Below are positions 63,320 through 64,000 of a stretch of DNA of 64,000 nucleotides, one piece after another. Below the pieces are notes generated by a model. It did no database searches. It was not told the origin of the DNA and worked only from the letters and a program-made list of their open reading frames with translations. Made by a program: the position numbers and the translations under genes. This DNA comes from Prorocentrum cordatum (taxonomy: Eukaryota > Sar > Dinophyceae > Prorocentrales > Prorocentraceae): NCBI GenBank assembly GCA_963575745.1, contig CAUYUJ010000870.1, positions 44,371 to 108,370 on the forward strand. Direction: 5' to 3'. Every line of letters starts with the position of its first letter. Positions within the stretch are counted from its first letter, which is position 1.

Positions 63320-63927
63320 CTCGTGGAGACGCGCCCCAGGAAACGGCTCGGGGCATCGGGTGGGGGTGGGCCTGTTTCGTTCGAGGGGGGATCAGAGAGA
63401 GGCACCCCTGAAATTGGCCAGGTTGGCCCAGTGGATGCAGACCGCGCAGAACACTGCGTGCTGGCGTACCTCGATTCGATTTCCTCTGCCAAGGTCAAGT
63501 CGTGCGAGGAATCCGTACGGTTGTTGCAGGCCTCCCGGGGCCTTTCACGGCCAGTGGAGGCGATGCACGTCGTGGGCTACACTACATCTACTTGCGGGTC
63601 TTCGGCAAGGCCCCCCCGTGGGCGACGCTGGCGCCGGTGGAGGCGCGCTCCTTGTTTCGCGGAAGGCTGCCAGGTAACTCTGTAGTCTGGCGGGCGCTGG
63701 AGAGGGGCGCGGTGCAGCTCGGCACTGAGGGCGCCGTGTGCAAGAAGACCTGGCTTCGACTTGTTGTCGTGGCCGAGCTGGTGCTTGCACGTAGTCGCGT
63801 GGTCTCGGCTCGTCAGGCAGCGTGGGGTCTTTCGCTAGGACGCCCTTCGCGGGCGGTGGCTTCGCGAGGAGGCGCGTGCGAGCAGCGTGGGGGCTCTGGG
63901 CTCCTGGCAGCGGCCGTCCCGAGGTAG
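63320..63927 (+). pseudogene. Possible coding segments in two frames
   Basis: One frame (63323-63685) holds GPVDADRAEHCVLAYLDSIS and ESVRLLQASRGLSRPVEAMHVVGY; another (to 63927) holds YLRVFGKAPPWATLAPVEARSLFRG and KTWLRLVVVAELVLARSRVV. Both look protein-like and are sequential, suggesting a frameshifted or spliced gene at the right edge. Family unknown. Confidence 0.3.
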
Positions 63928-64000
63928 CACTTGCGCTCGCGACGCGTGCGGGTTGCCATCGAAAGGGTCCCTCCACGGCTCCGCGCCCAGACGGACTGCC

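Noticed and set aside
1-64000. tRNA, rRNA or snRNA genes
   Set aside because: No tRNA B-box with a matching cloverleaf and no rRNA core sequences were noticed by eye; a covariance-model search would be needed to exclude them.

Overview
The window looks like nuclear DNA of a dinoflagellate with a large, repeat-rich genome. The support is: (1) a relict spliced-leader sequence (AGCCATTTTGGCTC, 44113-44126) directly upstream of a 1287-codon intronless gene; (2) putative introns with pyrimidine-rich 3' ends reading CCAG|GGCC; (3) large ORFs of no family I recognise beside degenerate non-LTR retroelements and Helitron-like remnants; (4) very abundant tandem repeats. The species cannot be fixed from the sequence. 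I found no rRNA, tRNA or CRISPR array.

Layout. 1-35.8 kb is a nest of retroelements inserted in satellite-like DNA. Four copies of one APE-endonuclease/RT/RNase H non-LTR family (called R1-R4 here: 1-3273, 8826-13120, 21096-27286, 30149-35770) and one shorter element with a single unrelated ORF (R5, 15326-17638) all lie on the + strand. Each ends in an A-rich tail at the same point of a recurrent hairpin motif (ACCAGGTTGACGG). R4 is the best preserved: ORF1 (coiled-coil type) and a 1300-residue ORF2. R2 has an intact RT-RNase H but is 5'-truncated inside its endonuclease. R1 and R3 are broken by frameshifts. Between them lie arrays of 172-177 bp monomers arranged in ~1.2 kb higher-order units, copies of a ~250 bp module ending in the hairpin, and two remnants of a Helitron/PIF1-like helicase gene (17.9-20.1 kb on +, 27.9-28.3 kb on -).

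35.8-44 kb is almost gene-free: more hairpin modules, 59/73/99/160 bp repeats, a TGAG microsatellite, GGCCTCTTGG and GAGTCGTTCGGGC arrays, a ~500 bp CTC tract and a ~300 bp ATGT tract. 44.1-55.9 kb is the gene-rich part: the SL-bearing retrogene (44128-47991), a two-exon gene (48096-49472), a small Cys-rich ORF (51251-51544) and a multi-exon gene of unknown function (51807-55.5 kb or beyond). 56-63 kb returns to microsatellites and tandem arrays (GGA, ATGT, TAATG, a hexanucleotide, two 73 bp arrays). Broken coding potential resumes after 63.0 kb.

Most important observation. In all four R copies the RNase H domain after the RT has its catalytic motifs in circularly permuted order (GDS, then N..AD, then FDG, then the Glu helix, instead of DG, E, DS, D). 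The RT has WADN in place of Y/FxDD and an acidic residue where motif B normally has Gln. With insertion into a hairpin, this suggests a distinctive, possibly undescribed lineage of site-preferring non-LTR retrotransposons.
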